Below, in pieces: positions 27,511 through 36,214 of a stretch of DNA of 64,000 nucleotides; the first letter of the stretch is position 1; each line of letters starts with the position of its first letter. Under the pieces are notes generated by a model. The model worked only from the letters and a program-made list of their open reading frames with translations, ran no database searches and was not told the origin of the DNA. Made by a program: the position numbers and the translations under genes. This DNA comes from Rhodothermales bacterium (lineage in GTDB: Bacteria; Bacteroidota; Rhodothermia; Rhodothermales; Bin80). Location: positions 22,641 through 86,640 of the forward strand of contig JAJEDR010000031.1 in assembly GCA_022821385.1 (NCBI GenBank), in the 5' to 3' direction.

Positions 27511-28666
27511 GACTAATCTGGACTCCAACGCCACAACAGCAAGATCACAGCACCTCTTTCTTGCTTTGGCCCGCCCAAAGAATGACCGTACTTCGCGGTA
27601 GTCTTCTTCCCGGTCTCCTTTATCAAAGGGGCCTGGAACTTGATCGTCCACCCCATGGTCCGCAGGACCGTGCGTCATCCACGAAGGTGCTGGTCGCGAT
27701 GCCTTCCTTGAGGTCATTGATATCGTTCCATCCGAGTGCTATCCTAGCCTAAACTCCCGCGCTTCGGGGAAAAAGGCGTTCGGTTAGACTGGCATCCGCA
27801 ATTGCCCGCACCGTAATGGTCGGCCCATTTACGTGCAATTAGTCGTTGACCGTTGCCGGTAAACCATCCCAAGCACCCAAGGCAAGCAATCGCGTGCGAA
27901 AACGACTGATCGTACTGTGGTCAGGGACAGAATCCTCAATCGCTAAATCACTAAAGCGCCGGGCAGAAAGCGGCTCCCAAACATTTGGCTCAAGCTCCCG
28001 ATCTGATAACTTGTGCTATTGTCCCACCAAAAGCATCTTGAACAACAAGAGCGAACAATACATGTTCTGACCTCGATACTTCTTCCCGACTGGGTAGATC
28101 TCCAGCGGGAGCCGCGCGATGGATTCCCAGTGCATAACCTTGTTTAACTCCACATAAAAAGACCGCTTGCAACTGCATCAATAAAATGTTGACCAAAACT
28201 CAACTGGACGGTACGGGGTCTGAAATGACTAGGCATACAACCAAGCTACAAATTGGAACAGCACGAATCTAACAAAATTCCATAGTTCTGTGCAATAGTC
28301 TCAATAAATAACCAATATTACCCAGTATATAACAGAGAAAGAACATGATTGACGGAACAAATACTTGAGTTGTTACTAAATACTCAGCGATCTAGTAAGG
28401 CTATGTCTATAGCGTTGTTATGGTCTGTTGGCTATGCAATATTCGCAAGGCGAGTGCAATGGACCTGAGCCATGCTCCGCCACAGAACGCGCCACTGCGT
28501 GGCGTTGTCAGTCCAATACAACAAAATGAAGGGTTGGCATGCCGGGGAGTCGGCCGGAGGACGAACATCCTCCGAGACCGTTGCACAAACTATCGAGATT
28601 GATCCTTGAAGTAATCGTCTCCAATATTACGATGCTTTTTTGCCACAGACTCGTCCAGTTGGTACC
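27511..28666. other. long intergenic region with insertion-sequence debris
   Basis: About 1.15 kb without an intact gene. The middle (27780-28129) is a decayed IS5-type transposase on the minus strand; the stretch 27520-27780 may be its further degraded 3' part (a minus-strand frame reads WTIKFQAPLIKETGKK) but this is uncertain. From 28200 the sequence is AT-rich with no recognised feature. Confidence 0.5.
27780..28129 (-). pseudogene. IS5-family transposase remnant
   Basis: Reading the minus strand from 28129: WESIARLPLEIYPVGKKYRG, NMYCSLLLFKMLL, stop, HKLSDRELEPNVWEPLSARR, FSDLAIEDSVPDHSTISRFR, TRLLALGAWDGLPATVND, stop, then ITVRAIADASLTE. The blocks LSDRELE, FR.F..L......PDHSTI.RFR..L and the final DASL are hallmarks of IS5-family transposase N-terminal halves. 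Two in-frame stops and no start codon or intact DDE C-terminus show it is dead. No terminal inverted repeats were identified. Confidence 0.8.
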
Positions 28667-29962
28667 ATGAAGAAATCTGATCAAGCCCGAAATCTGCGCC
28701 TGTTCTCATTCCCACGTGCGTACGGTACTATGTCACTCGTTCATCCAGGCTCCTCCTCACAAGCGAAAAATCTCCTTGGTTTAGGGGGGACAGGAGGCTT
28801 GTTTTATTGTTTGATTGTTCTGGCATCCCCGGTCTTGGCGCAGAGTCCCGTACTCGTTCGCGGTGGCTATACCGAGACCGTGCTCAACGACACAGGTCAG
28901 GTGAACGTGTCGGTGGTGGATGCGGAGGGATTTGGCCCGAACGACCACGGCACCAGGATTACCAACACCTTTCTAGCGAACACCGGAAAAGCTCGCCTAG
29001 TTCAGCTCAACGAGTGGGCAGAATATTGGTATGATGGTCGGACTATTTTGGGAGGTAATCCGACTGGGCTGATATACCACTCATTGAATATAGGCAGCGG
29101 CATCTTTTGGACTGCAACCGACGATTCGCCGCTCTACGATACCAATACGGCAAGCGAATGGGACGATGATGGAGACCGACCGTTCCATAAGAGTTTCATG
29201 GTCGCAACAAGCTGGTTTGCTACACGTGACATCCTGTTCATCTCGGCATCCGAAAATTATACAATTGTTTCAGGCAACGACCGCCGGGCGATTTACTGCG
29301 ACGACTACCCGCACATCCATCGGAACGACTACTGGATTCCGCTGTGTGGAGCGATGGACGATTACATTGCTTACAGTGGAGTAGCAAGCGACAGGACGAT
29401 CTTCGCGGGCGGCATAAGGAACAAAACTGTGGCAAATAGTGGGGTGCGGCCAGGGGGTGTCTTTGAACAGCATACGATCTATGTCGAATCTCCTGACGGC
29501 TCTACCTCCCATGCTACGGCGGTGCTTGCCGCTTACGCCACAAATCTTGCTGCCGCTAATCCCGCCTGGGGAGCAGTCAGGTTGAAACAGGAACTGATGG
29601 CACTAGCGACCGATGAAGTTCTTATGCATCGGGACGGTGAGACGAGAGTGGTGAAAGTTATCCGTCCCACGCCCACCGCGATAGAGGTTGAGATCCCCGT
29701 TACCCTTGCATTGTCGCAAAACTACCCAAATCCTTTCAATCCGTCAACGACACTGACGTACTCACTGGACCGTCCCGGTTATGTTGAAATATCTGTGTAC
29801 GATCTGGCTGGACGTGTTGTATCTACTCTTGTAGATGGTATGCAGTCGGCTGGACACTATCAGTTACGGTTTGATGCCGATGGGTTACCGGTAGGTACGT
29901 ATCTGTACCGTCTCCGCGCAGATGGACAAACCATCACTCGCTTCATGACCCTTGTCCGATAA
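28667..29962 (+). CDS. subtilase-like secreted protein with T9SS C-terminal signal
   Basis: The ATG at 28667 (431 residues) is preferred over an in-frame TTG at 28640. A long basic N-region precedes the hydrophobic GLFYCLIVLASPVLAQS, so it is exported. The middle resembles a divergent S8 protease domain: GPNDHGTRITN carries an HGT-like His motif, and SPDGSTSHATAVLAAYATNLAAANPAW matches the Ser-containing GTSxAxP helix region. A clear catalytic Asp is not visible. Residues about 355-431 are a type A sorting domain: NYPNPFNPSTTLTYSLDRPG, VSVYDLAGR-type repeat, GTYLYRL and RFMTLVR at the end, directing type IX secretion. Protease activity is inferred and unsure. Confidence 0.7.
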   Translation: MKKSDQARNLRLFSFPRAYGTMSLVHPGSSSQAKNLLGLGGTGGLFYCLIVLASPVLAQSPVLVRGGYTETVLNDTGQVNVSVVDAEGFGPNDHGTRITNTFLANTGKARLVQLNEWAEYWYDGRTILGGNPTGLIYHSLNIGSGIFWTATDDSPLYDTNTASEWDDDGDRPFHKSFMVATSWFATRDILFISASENYTIVSGNDRRAIYCDDYPHIHRNDYWIPLCGAMDDYIAYSGVASDRTIFAGGIRNKTVANSGVRPGGVFEQHTIYVESPDGSTSHATAVLAAYATNLAAANPAWGAVRLKQELMALATDEVLMHRDGETRVVKVIRPTPTAIEVEIPVTLALSQNYPNPFNPSTTLTYSLDRPGYVEISVYDLAGRVVSTLVDGMQSAGHYQLRFDADGLPVGTYLYRLRADGQTITRFMTLVR

Positions 29963-30387
29963 GGGCACGACTATTGCGTCAATGCAATGCTGATGCCTTC
30001 GAGTACTACTCTGTTTCCGGCAGAAAGAATATCGACGGAGGGACTTGCGAATCTGCCAGATGCTAGACATTGCCCCGGTGACAGTTACTTTCCGGGGACA
30101 ATCTCGACCGGCCTTGCTATGCGGACGGGCAATTGCATAGGAAACGGACCACTTCAATCGGAGTAAGTGACCCAGTTCTATCGGAATACGCATTGCAGCA
30201 CATTTTACACAGTGCCGGGATGCATATATGGTTACGCCAAGGGTACGTACGGTAGACAACGCGGTGGTTATGAGTACATCAACTCCGAACTGGAAGACGG
30301 ATCGGATGCAGTTCGAATCCAGCTTGAACCAGATCTGTCCATCACGCCAGGTTACCGATGCCCTGACGACAATGCGAGAATCCCCCC
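29963..30387. other. intergenic region between convergent genes
   Basis: About 425 bp between the T9SS protein and the gluconate-dehydrogenase subunit gene. Open frames on both strands cross it but none has a recognisable domain or a composition like the neighbours. No terminator hairpin with a T-run was seen. Confidence 0.45.
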
Positions 30388-30960
30388 CTACTCAACGATT
30401 TCTAAGCCCTCAAGTACCTTCTTTGGACAACCTGTCCACTCCTGAACATAAACATTTCCAGAATACTGCAGATCGTCTACACCCATCTTGCTTGACCAGA
30501 AACCAGACGCAACCAAGTCCCTGAATCTGTTGAAAAAGGCTACACCCGCGCTTAACTCCGGGGCGGCCCTGGACGGCCAGGCAATAATGTCAAGAATCTG
30601 TTCACGCTGTTCCCGGTCTGCCTCCACGAACGGGGCTCCGTGCTGCTTGCGACAATAAGCATCCAGCCACGCCAGACCGCCACGAATAGGTACCTGGAGT
30701 TCGTCCTGATCACCCACATTAAAATCAATGAATTCAACTACTCCGGCTTCCGAAGCACTGCCACTACGATCATCAGCAGGAATAATCATGTCCGCCAGAA
30801 CCGTGATCGTAGCTATCTCGTGCTCATTGAAAAATGTGGCCTCCGTATCTGTTTCGGTTTCCTGAAGAGCTATACCCTCAACAGGAGCGCTGGCAACAGG
30901 AATCCCTGACAATAGGGATGCGGATGCCATCAGCTTTATGGATTGACGTCGATCCATCAA
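30388..30960 (-). CDS. Tat-exported gluconate 2-dehydrogenase subunit 3 family protein
   Basis: A 190-residue small subunit with an RR-type export signal (DRRQSIKLMASASLLSG) and the subunit-3 domain: FFNEHEIATITVLADMIIPADDRSGSASEAGVVEFIDF near residue 43, AGVAFFNRFRDLVASGFWSSKMGVDDLQYSGN near 140. These proteins carry their catalytic GMC partner through the Tat system and form periplasmic sugar dehydrogenases. Its ATG overlaps the GMC gene's neighbour boundary (30957-30960): the two coding regions overlap by 4 bp, with the GMC gene upstream. No cytochrome c subunit is adjacent. Confidence 0.9.
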   Translation of the reverse strand: MMDRRQSIKLMASASLLSGIPVASAPVEGIALQETETDTEATFFNEHEIATITVLADMIIPADDRSGSASEAGVVEFIDFNVGDQDELQVPIRGGLAWLDAYCRKQHGAPFVEADREQREQILDIIAWPSRAAPELSAGVAFFNRFRDLVASGFWSSKMGVDDLQYSGNVYVQEWTGCPKKVLEGLEIVE

Positions 30961-32684
30961 AGATTTCCTCGCTTGCGTTGTTCAATAATGTACTCACTGG
31001 TGCGCCAAGACAGGGCCAATATGGTCCAGGTTATGTTCTTGTGGGCCTGCGAAACAAGCGGGCCGCCATCCGCGACAAAAACATTCTTGGCATCGTGTGC
31101 CTGACACCACTTGTTGAGCACGCTGGTACGGGGATCATGGCCCATGCGTGTCGTACCCCCTTCGTGAATGATCCGACCAGGTGGCAGAATTCCATAACCC
31201 TCCTCCTTTGAGGGCATACCGTTCGTCGGTTCACCGCCCATGGCGTAGATGATACTGCGCATGGTTTCCTGCATATGCTTTACCTGCGCATATTCCTGAT
31301 CGCTCCACGTCACATCAAACCGCAAAACAGGTATACCGTACTGATCAACCTGATGTGGATCAATCGTGCAGCGATTGTCACGCCGTGCGATCATCTCTCC
31401 GCGGCCACTAAGCCCTATTACCGCACCGTACAGACGCCTGTAGTCTTCTTTGAGCTGTACTCCGTAACCTCCACCACCCTGTGGACGTGGGGTTCCATCG
31501 GCGTCCATGTGATTTATTCGCTGTATTTCCCCCAAAAAACCATACGATGGCATCTGCCTTCCTCCCCACGGCTCAATGTGATACCCCCGTACAAAATCAA
31601 GCTTTTCGTCCTCCAGCCACCACGGCACGTAGACATGCATGCCACCTACCCCATCTTCATTGTGAGGAACGTTATTGAACAACGCAGGCACAATCCCCAT
31701 CACGGAAGTACCCGTCGAATCGGTCACGTACCGTCCAACGCAGTCGCTCGAATTCGCAAGACCATTTGGATGGCGGGTACTGCGTGAATTCAGCAACAGC
31801 CTAGCCGACTCACAAGCGCTCGCAGCAAGCACTACGATACTCGATCGCACCTGGTATTCCCGACTATCTTCCTTATTCACGTAAGACACGCCGGTGGCCA
31901 ACCCATTCTCGTCCGTCAGGATCTCGCGAGCCATCGCATGTGTAATGACGGTAAGATTATTTGTTTGCTCAGCGGGACGGATTAATACCGACGGTGAAGA
32001 AAAATTCGAGTTCGTTGAACAACCGCGTCCGCACTGCCCACAGTAATGACATGCCGGGCGCCCATTGTGGGGACGGGTAAGAATGGAAAGTCTGGAAGGA
32101 ATCACCGGGATGTTCATCCCCTTGCAGGCTCTCTGCAGAAGCTTCTCGTAGCAACGCGGTTCCGGTGGTGGCAAAAATTTGCCATCCGGCTCATTGCGTA
32201 TACCCTCCATAGAACCGAAAACCCCTACGAAATCCTCCACCTTGTCGTAGAATGGACTGATATCCTCATAGCCAATTGGCCAGTCATCCCCCAGACCATC
32301 AATGCTGCGCCGCCTAAAGTCATCCGGCCCGAAACGTAACGAGATCCTGCCCCAATGATTGGTGCGTCCACCTAGACAGCGCGCCCTGAACCAGTCCCAT
32401 TCAGTACCTGGGGCGTGCGTGTAGGGCTCACCCGCTATGCTCCATCCACCCGTCGTACCATCAAATTCTCCAAACTGCTTGGTTGGAATTGCTCTACCAC
32501 GCCTCGGGGAGTCATAATTCCACTTGAACATCGCACTATGCGACTCAGCATACCAGGGGTGCCCCGCCTCCAGCATCACGACCTTAGCCCCTGCATCGGC
32601 CAGCACTTTGGCCGCCATCCCTCCTCCGGCACCGGAGCCAATGATGCACACATCGTAACTCCGGGGACGTAAAAGTTCAATCAT
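30957..32684 (-). CDS. GMC-family FAD-dependent sugar dehydrogenase, catalytic subunit
   Basis: A 575-residue GMC oxidoreductase. The FAD site is VCIIGSGAGGGMAAKVLADAG near residue 12; CLGGRTNHWGRISLRF near 105 is the GMC substrate loop; HEGGTTRMGHDP near 500 and SQAHKNITWTILALSWR near 545 form the C-terminal active site with the expected His. There is a Cys-rich stretch HYCGQCGRGCSTN near 213, as in gluconate/glucoside dehydrogenases that transfer electrons onward. It has no signal of its own and would be exported with the Tat subunit encoded next. Likely oxidises an aldose or glycoside, perhaps to a 3-keto sugar. Confidence 0.9.
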   Translation of the reverse strand: MIELLRPRSYDVCIIGSGAGGGMAAKVLADAGAKVVMLEAGHPWYAESHSAMFKWNYDSPRRGRAIPTKQFGEFDGTTGGWSIAGEPYTHAPGTEWDWFRARCLGGRTNHWGRISLRFGPDDFRRRSIDGLGDDWPIGYEDISPFYDKVEDFVGVFGSMEGIRNEPDGKFLPPPEPRCYEKLLQRACKGMNIPVIPSRLSILTRPHNGRPACHYCGQCGRGCSTNSNFSSPSVLIRPAEQTNNLTVITHAMAREILTDENGLATGVSYVNKEDSREYQVRSSIVVLAASACESARLLLNSRSTRHPNGLANSSDCVGRYVTDSTGTSVMGIVPALFNNVPHNEDGVGGMHVYVPWWLEDEKLDFVRGYHIEPWGGRQMPSYGFLGEIQRINHMDADGTPRPQGGGGYGVQLKEDYRRLYGAVIGLSGRGEMIARRDNRCTIDPHQVDQYGIPVLRFDVTWSDQEYAQVKHMQETMRSIIYAMGGEPTNGMPSKEEGYGILPPGRIIHEGGTTRMGHDPRTSVLNKWCQAHDAKNVFVADGGPLVSQAHKNITWTILALSWRTSEYIIEQRKRGNL

Positions 32685-32778
32685 CGCGTGTAAAAATTAT
32701 TTGCAGAATCTACAAATTAATTGCTCTCAAAGTGCACCCCATTGGAAAAACCTACGTATAAGGTCCTGTTTCTGGGTA

Positions 32779-32807
32779 GATCCAGAACGAATTTCAACTT
32801 CTGGATC
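32779..32807. promoter_or_regulatory. 9-bp perfect inverted repeat in the cold-shock gene leader
   Basis: GATCCAGAA, 11-base loop, TTCTGGATC. It lies 69-97 bp upstream of the csp ATG, in the position of the long 5' leader typical of cold-shock genes. It could be an RNA hairpin that responds to temperature or an operator. Confidence 0.45.
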
Positions 32808-32875
32808 GGGCTAGAACCGATAGAAACTGACACCGTTCAACCAAAATTCTTAAACGTCGCAAGACACCATTATTT

Positions 32876-33088
32876 ATGCAAGATCGTGAACAAGGCACCG
32901 TAAAGTGGTTCAGTGCTGAAAAGGGGTATGGCTTTATTCAGCGTGACAACGGTGATAAAGATGTATTTGTGCACTACTCTGAAGTCAACAAGGAGGGATA
33001 TAAATCACTTGATGAAGGACAACGGGTAGAGTTTGACGTAACCCGTGGCAACAAAGGGTTTCAGGCCCAAAGTGTAGACCTGCTCTAG
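32876..33088 (+). CDS. cold shock protein (CspA family)
   Basis: A 70-residue OB-fold nucleic-acid-binding protein. RNP1 KGYGFI and RNP2 VFVHYS are both present within [19 protein letters not shown] and DVFVHYSEV; the end block [20 protein letters not shown] is standard. These proteins act as RNA chaperones. It is a single gene with about 190 bp of upstream DNA including an inverted repeat. It ends in a hairpin that contains its own stop codon. Confidence 0.95.
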   Translation: MQDREQGTVKWFSAEKGYGFIQRDNGDKDVFVHYSEVNKEGYKSLDEGQRVEFDVTRGNKGFQAQSVDLL

Positions 33089-33095
33089 GGTCTAC
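33074..33095 (+). terminator. hairpin overlapping the csp stop codon
   Basis: GTAGACC, loop TGCTCTAG (containing the TAG stop), GGTCTAC: seven perfect pairs followed by ATCCTTTCCC. The weak T-run makes it a doubtful intrinsic terminator; it may also stabilise the transcript end. Confidence 0.4.
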
Positions 33096-33128
33096 ATCCT
33101 TTCCCAATGCCTGTCTGAGGAAACTCTG

Positions 33129-34229
33129 CTACAGGCGGCGTGTGACCAGACGAAAGAGCAGCGGAGCTGCGAATAGCAGCAAAAATCCGTACGCTAATGT
33201 CCCGTACCCGCGGGATACCAGTGCGATAATGCCAAAGCGGGAGCACGCTACGGCCGCTACCAGGATGGCTACTGTCAGCAGCCCTGTGTGTACGCGAGAC
33301 AGGCGCCGCCGACCAGTGCTGTGCAGGTGTGCGTCCACCCGCTGAATTACAGCGTGCAACATGCCCGTGGACGTTTCAACGAGCGTCCAGAGGATTACTA
33401 TTGCGTACACTGCAGTCAGATTGCCGGGCAACATCTCCAGCCAAGGAACCTCCGCCAATAGTACATCGCCTGTGGTGTAATGCCCCATCAGAGCCAGATA
33501 GGTCAAAACGAAAGGAAGCGTGGCCATAATGCCGGTCACGATACCGGCTAGTAACGTGTGTCGGAATCGATGCTGATCGTCCAGTACAAACAGGGTGGCC
33601 GGCATGGCTCCCAGATTGTAGCCGACATACAAAATCCCAACAAAAAGTAGCGCAGGCACTCCGATCTGGGGAGCCTCTACTTCTTGGGCAGCCTGAAACA
33701 CCCGCAGAACATCGTCCCACGTCCCTGCCAATACAACCCCTGCAAATACCGCAAAAGAGGCATACAGCACCACCGATCCCAGTGTCTTGAAACGCTCAAT
33801 CTGGCGCCGCCCTCCAACTTCCAAAACAACGACCAATACGATTACAACAGCAATGGACAGTGCTTCCGGCAGGCCCAGTACCGATTCGGCAACACGAACC
33901 GAAGCGGCGATGACAACCGCAACGGTGACCAATACCATTACCGCATAAATGACATCAAACAGGGGCCAAAACGGGCCCACCAACGATTGCATGAAGCTGC
34001 GGTAATCATACGTGCGGTGGCGTCGGGCAAACTCGAACGTAAGCACCGCCATCACCGAAAACCCCAACCCCAAAGCTGCAATGCACCATACACCGGCAGC
34101 TCCATATCGCGCCCCATACTCTACGATTTCTCGGCCGGTTGCGTACGCACCTCCAATGAGAACCGACTGAAAAACTATGCCCGGTAACAGATATGCCCGG
34201 AATGCTCTCCCAAATCGAGATGCTGACAT
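33129..34229 (-). CDS. YkvI-like membrane transporter
   Basis: The ATG at 34229 (366 residues) lies just after the upstream gene's stop; an in-frame GTG at 34265 inside that gene is less likely. The protein is almost entirely hydrophobic, with about 10 transmembrane helices (YLLPGIVFQSVLIGGAYATG at the start; GVPALLFVGILYVGYNLGAMPA near 195; LTAVYAIVILWTLVETSTGM near 275). The opening PG.VFQ..IGG.YATGREI and the unwound-helix glycines fit the YkvI family of the APC/LeuT fold. The substrate is unknown. It is the last gene of a minus-strand group with the alcohol dehydrogenase and TIM-barrel epimerase, suggesting uptake of a related metabolite. Confidence 0.75.
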   Translation of the reverse strand: MSASRFGRAFRAYLLPGIVFQSVLIGGAYATGREIVEYGARYGAAGVWCIAALGLGFSVMAVLTFEFARRHRTYDYRSFMQSLVGPFWPLFDVIYAVMVLVTVAVVIAASVRVAESVLGLPEALSIAVVIVLVVVLEVGGRRQIERFKTLGSVVLYASFAVFAGVVLAGTWDDVLRVFQAAQEVEAPQIGVPALLFVGILYVGYNLGAMPATLFVLDDQHRFRHTLLAGIVTGIMATLPFVLTYLALMGHYTTGDVLLAEVPWLEMLPGNLTAVYAIVILWTLVETSTGMLHAVIQRVDAHLHSTGRRRLSRVHTGLLTVAILVAAVACSRFGIIALVSRGYGTLAYGFLLLFAAPLLFRLVTRRL

Positions 34230-34233
34230 AGGT

Positions 34234-35181
34234 CTAGTAGTCCAGGAGCACCTTGACCGCACCACTATCCGGCGTTGATGCTAATGCCAGACCTTCAACG
34301 ATCTGACTGAACGGCAACCGGTGCGTCACGAGTGGCCATGGATCCAACCGGCCAGTAGCAATCATATCCAGCGCCAGACGAAAAGACCGTAACCCTGGTT
34401 CGCGTTGCGCCAGAACACTGGTATGTATATGTACATTCTTGCGCAACAGAGCTTCAATGTCCACTGGTAGAACGTCTGTCTTAGGTACACCGAACAATGC
34501 AATGTGGCCGTGTTTGCGAACCAGGCGAGTACACAGATTGATTGTTTCTGCGGTTCCTACTGCTTCCACCACGAGATCCGCCATTATCCCCTTTGTACGC
34601 GCTTGTACCACAGATGCCACCTCTTCCTTCTTTGCATGGATGACCCTAGACGCACCAACTTTCGCAGCCATCCGGAGCCTGCACTCCTGCACGTCCACAC
34701 CAATGACTGTACGCGCCCCCATTTGATTCAGCAGCATGGAGAACAACAGCCCCGCCGGCCCCTGACCGACAACAACGACTGTTGCATCCAACACATTGGG
34801 GAGTTTGCGGCAGCAATAAATTACCGTTCCCAATTGCTGTCCCAATACGGCCCTTTCGGGGCTCAAACCATTGGGAGTCGGGATTACAGACTCTGGCGAA
34901 GCGGGTAGCAACTCCGCGAAACCGTCATACTCCGGTGCTAGGGCCAATACACGCGTACCCGGCGTCAATCCAGTACCGTCCAGTACGACACCTACACATT
35001 CGTGTCCGGAATGCCCCGGAGTGGCAGGATATCCGCCAACTCGATCCTGCCAAAAATGAATATCACTGCCGCATATACCGCTCACTTCAACCTGCAGCAA
35101 TAGACCTCCCTCTGGACAGTCTGGATCAGGTACCTCCACTAACCGGGCTTCAGACGGACTTGTGTACTGTAGTGCACGCAT
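34234..35181 (-). CDS. zinc-dependent medium-chain alcohol/sorbitol dehydrogenase
   Basis: A 315-residue MDR-family enzyme. Catalytic zinc site: SGICGSDIHFWQD (Cys near residue 37) and PGHSGHECVG (His-Glu near 60); Rossmann motif VVVVGQGPAGLLFSMLLNQ near 135 for NAD(P). The four-cysteine structural zinc loop between about residues 85 and 110 is absent and the protein is about 30 residues shorter than typical sorbitol dehydrogenase, so it belongs to a compact subgroup. It likely oxidises a polyol or reduces a keto sugar. It lies between the YkvI-like transporter (4 bp) and the epimerase (6 bp) in one operon. Confidence 0.88.
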   Translation of the reverse strand: MRALQYTSPSEARLVEVPDPDCPEGGLLLQVEVSGICGSDIHFWQDRVGGYPATPGHSGHECVGVVLDGTGLTPGTRVLALAPEYDGFAELLPASPESVIPTPNGLSPERAVLGQQLGTVIYCCRKLPNVLDATVVVVGQGPAGLLFSMLLNQMGARTVIGVDVQECRLRMAAKVGASRVIHAKKEEVASVVQARTKGIMADLVVEAVGTAETINLCTRLVRKHGHIALFGVPKTDVLPVDIEALLRKNVHIHTSVLAQREPGLRSFRLALDMIATGRLDPWPLVTHRLPFSQIVEGLALASTPDSGAVKVLLDY

Positions 35182-35187
35182 GCAGCT

Positions 35188-36114
35188 TTAGCTGAATGCA
35201 CTGCGTAAGAGCTCCAGACTTTTCGGGATCGCGGTCTGCTCACTCTCCTTCCCTTCAAACTCCAGTGAAACATATCCGGCATAGTTGTACCGGCGCATGA
35301 TTTCTGCGATACGTGGATAATCCAGGTCCAGCGTGTACCAGGTCCCACCACCATAGTAGGTCTTGGCTTGCATCAAAACGGTGTGGGGCGCCAGCATTTC
35401 CAGCTTGTCGTATGGATCTTCCAGGAAATTGCCCGTATCAAGCGTAACTTTCAACCAGGGCGAATCAATCGCCTCGACGATTCTGAGCACACCCTCCGGT
35501 GTACGTCCGAGTCCCCAATGGTTTTCCAGCCCAAGAAGTACACCACACTGCTCCGCCTTGGGGATCAATCGTTCAATGGAACCAATGACCCACCCGAACG
35601 CCTCCTCATCTGTGTAACCTTCCAATGGTGGCTCAATGCCACGATTATCCATTAGCGCAGTAAAGGACGCCGAGGTTCCCCACCTCCCGGTATTGAGGCG
35701 CATGGTCGGTATCCCAAGTTCGTAGCAGAGCTCAATCTGTCGAATGGTCTCGTTAATATTTTGCTGTCGCACCCGGGGTTCCGGGGATACGAATCCCTGA
35801 TGTGTAGAGAATCCCATCAAATCCAGACCGTTAACGAAGGCCCTGCGCTTCAGGCTCTGCAAGTATCCAGGCTCTTCGGAAGCCATCTGCACATGAAGCA
35901 ATTCTATGCCATCAAACCCCATCTCCGCGGCCTGATCAATGCAATCTTCAATAGGATAGTTCTCCTTCGGACCGTTGAACCGCCAGAACGAATAGGTAGA
36001 TACACCTATTGGATTCGGACGGAGTGCCCTGGGCTTGGAAACAGCCACAGGTGCAAGCGAAAGCCCCGTTGCAGCAGCTGCAGCGGTTCGTAAAAATTTA
36101 CGTCTATCAGTCAT
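35188..36114 (-). CDS. Tat-exported TIM-barrel sugar isomerase/epimerase
   Basis: A 308-residue protein with an RR signal (MTDRRKFLRTAAAAATGLSL) and a xylose-isomerase-like TIM barrel (AP endonuclease 2 superfamily): GVSTYSFWRFNG, AEMGFDGIELLHVQM, TMRLNTGRWG, GVLLGLENHWGLG (metal Glu and substrate His region), WLKVTLDTGNFLED and YAGYVSLEFEGKE. Metal ligands Glu, Asp and Glu are in place at strand ends. It would interconvert sugars or keto-sugars outside the cytoplasm. First gene of the operon with the dehydrogenase and the YkvI-like transporter; divergent from the AGE epimerase gene. Related in type to the gene at 43556. Confidence 0.88.
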   Translation of the reverse strand: MTDRRKFLRTAAAAATGLSLAPVAVSKPRALRPNPIGVSTYSFWRFNGPKENYPIEDCIDQAAEMGFDGIELLHVQMASEEPGYLQSLKRRAFVNGLDLMGFSTHQGFVSPEPRVRQQNINETIRQIELCYELGIPTMRLNTGRWGTSASFTALMDNRGIEPPLEGYTDEEAFGWVIGSIERLIPKAEQCGVLLGLENHWGLGRTPEGVLRIVEAIDSPWLKVTLDTGNFLEDPYDKLEMLAPHTVLMQAKTYYGGGTWYTLDLDYPRIAEIMRRYNYAGYVSLEFEGKESEQTAIPKSLELLRSAFS

Positions 36115-36214
36115 GGTTGACCCCTGTAAATATCGATTGAACGGATGAATGGTCTAAATTAGGAAAATACTAGTCCAATTAGGCCTCCTAAAGTAATGGC
36201 TTCCCATCTTTTTT

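Noticed and set aside
29885..30259. 124-residue minus-strand ORF in the gap before the GMC locus
   Set aside because: Overlaps the T9SS gene and shows no recognisable family.
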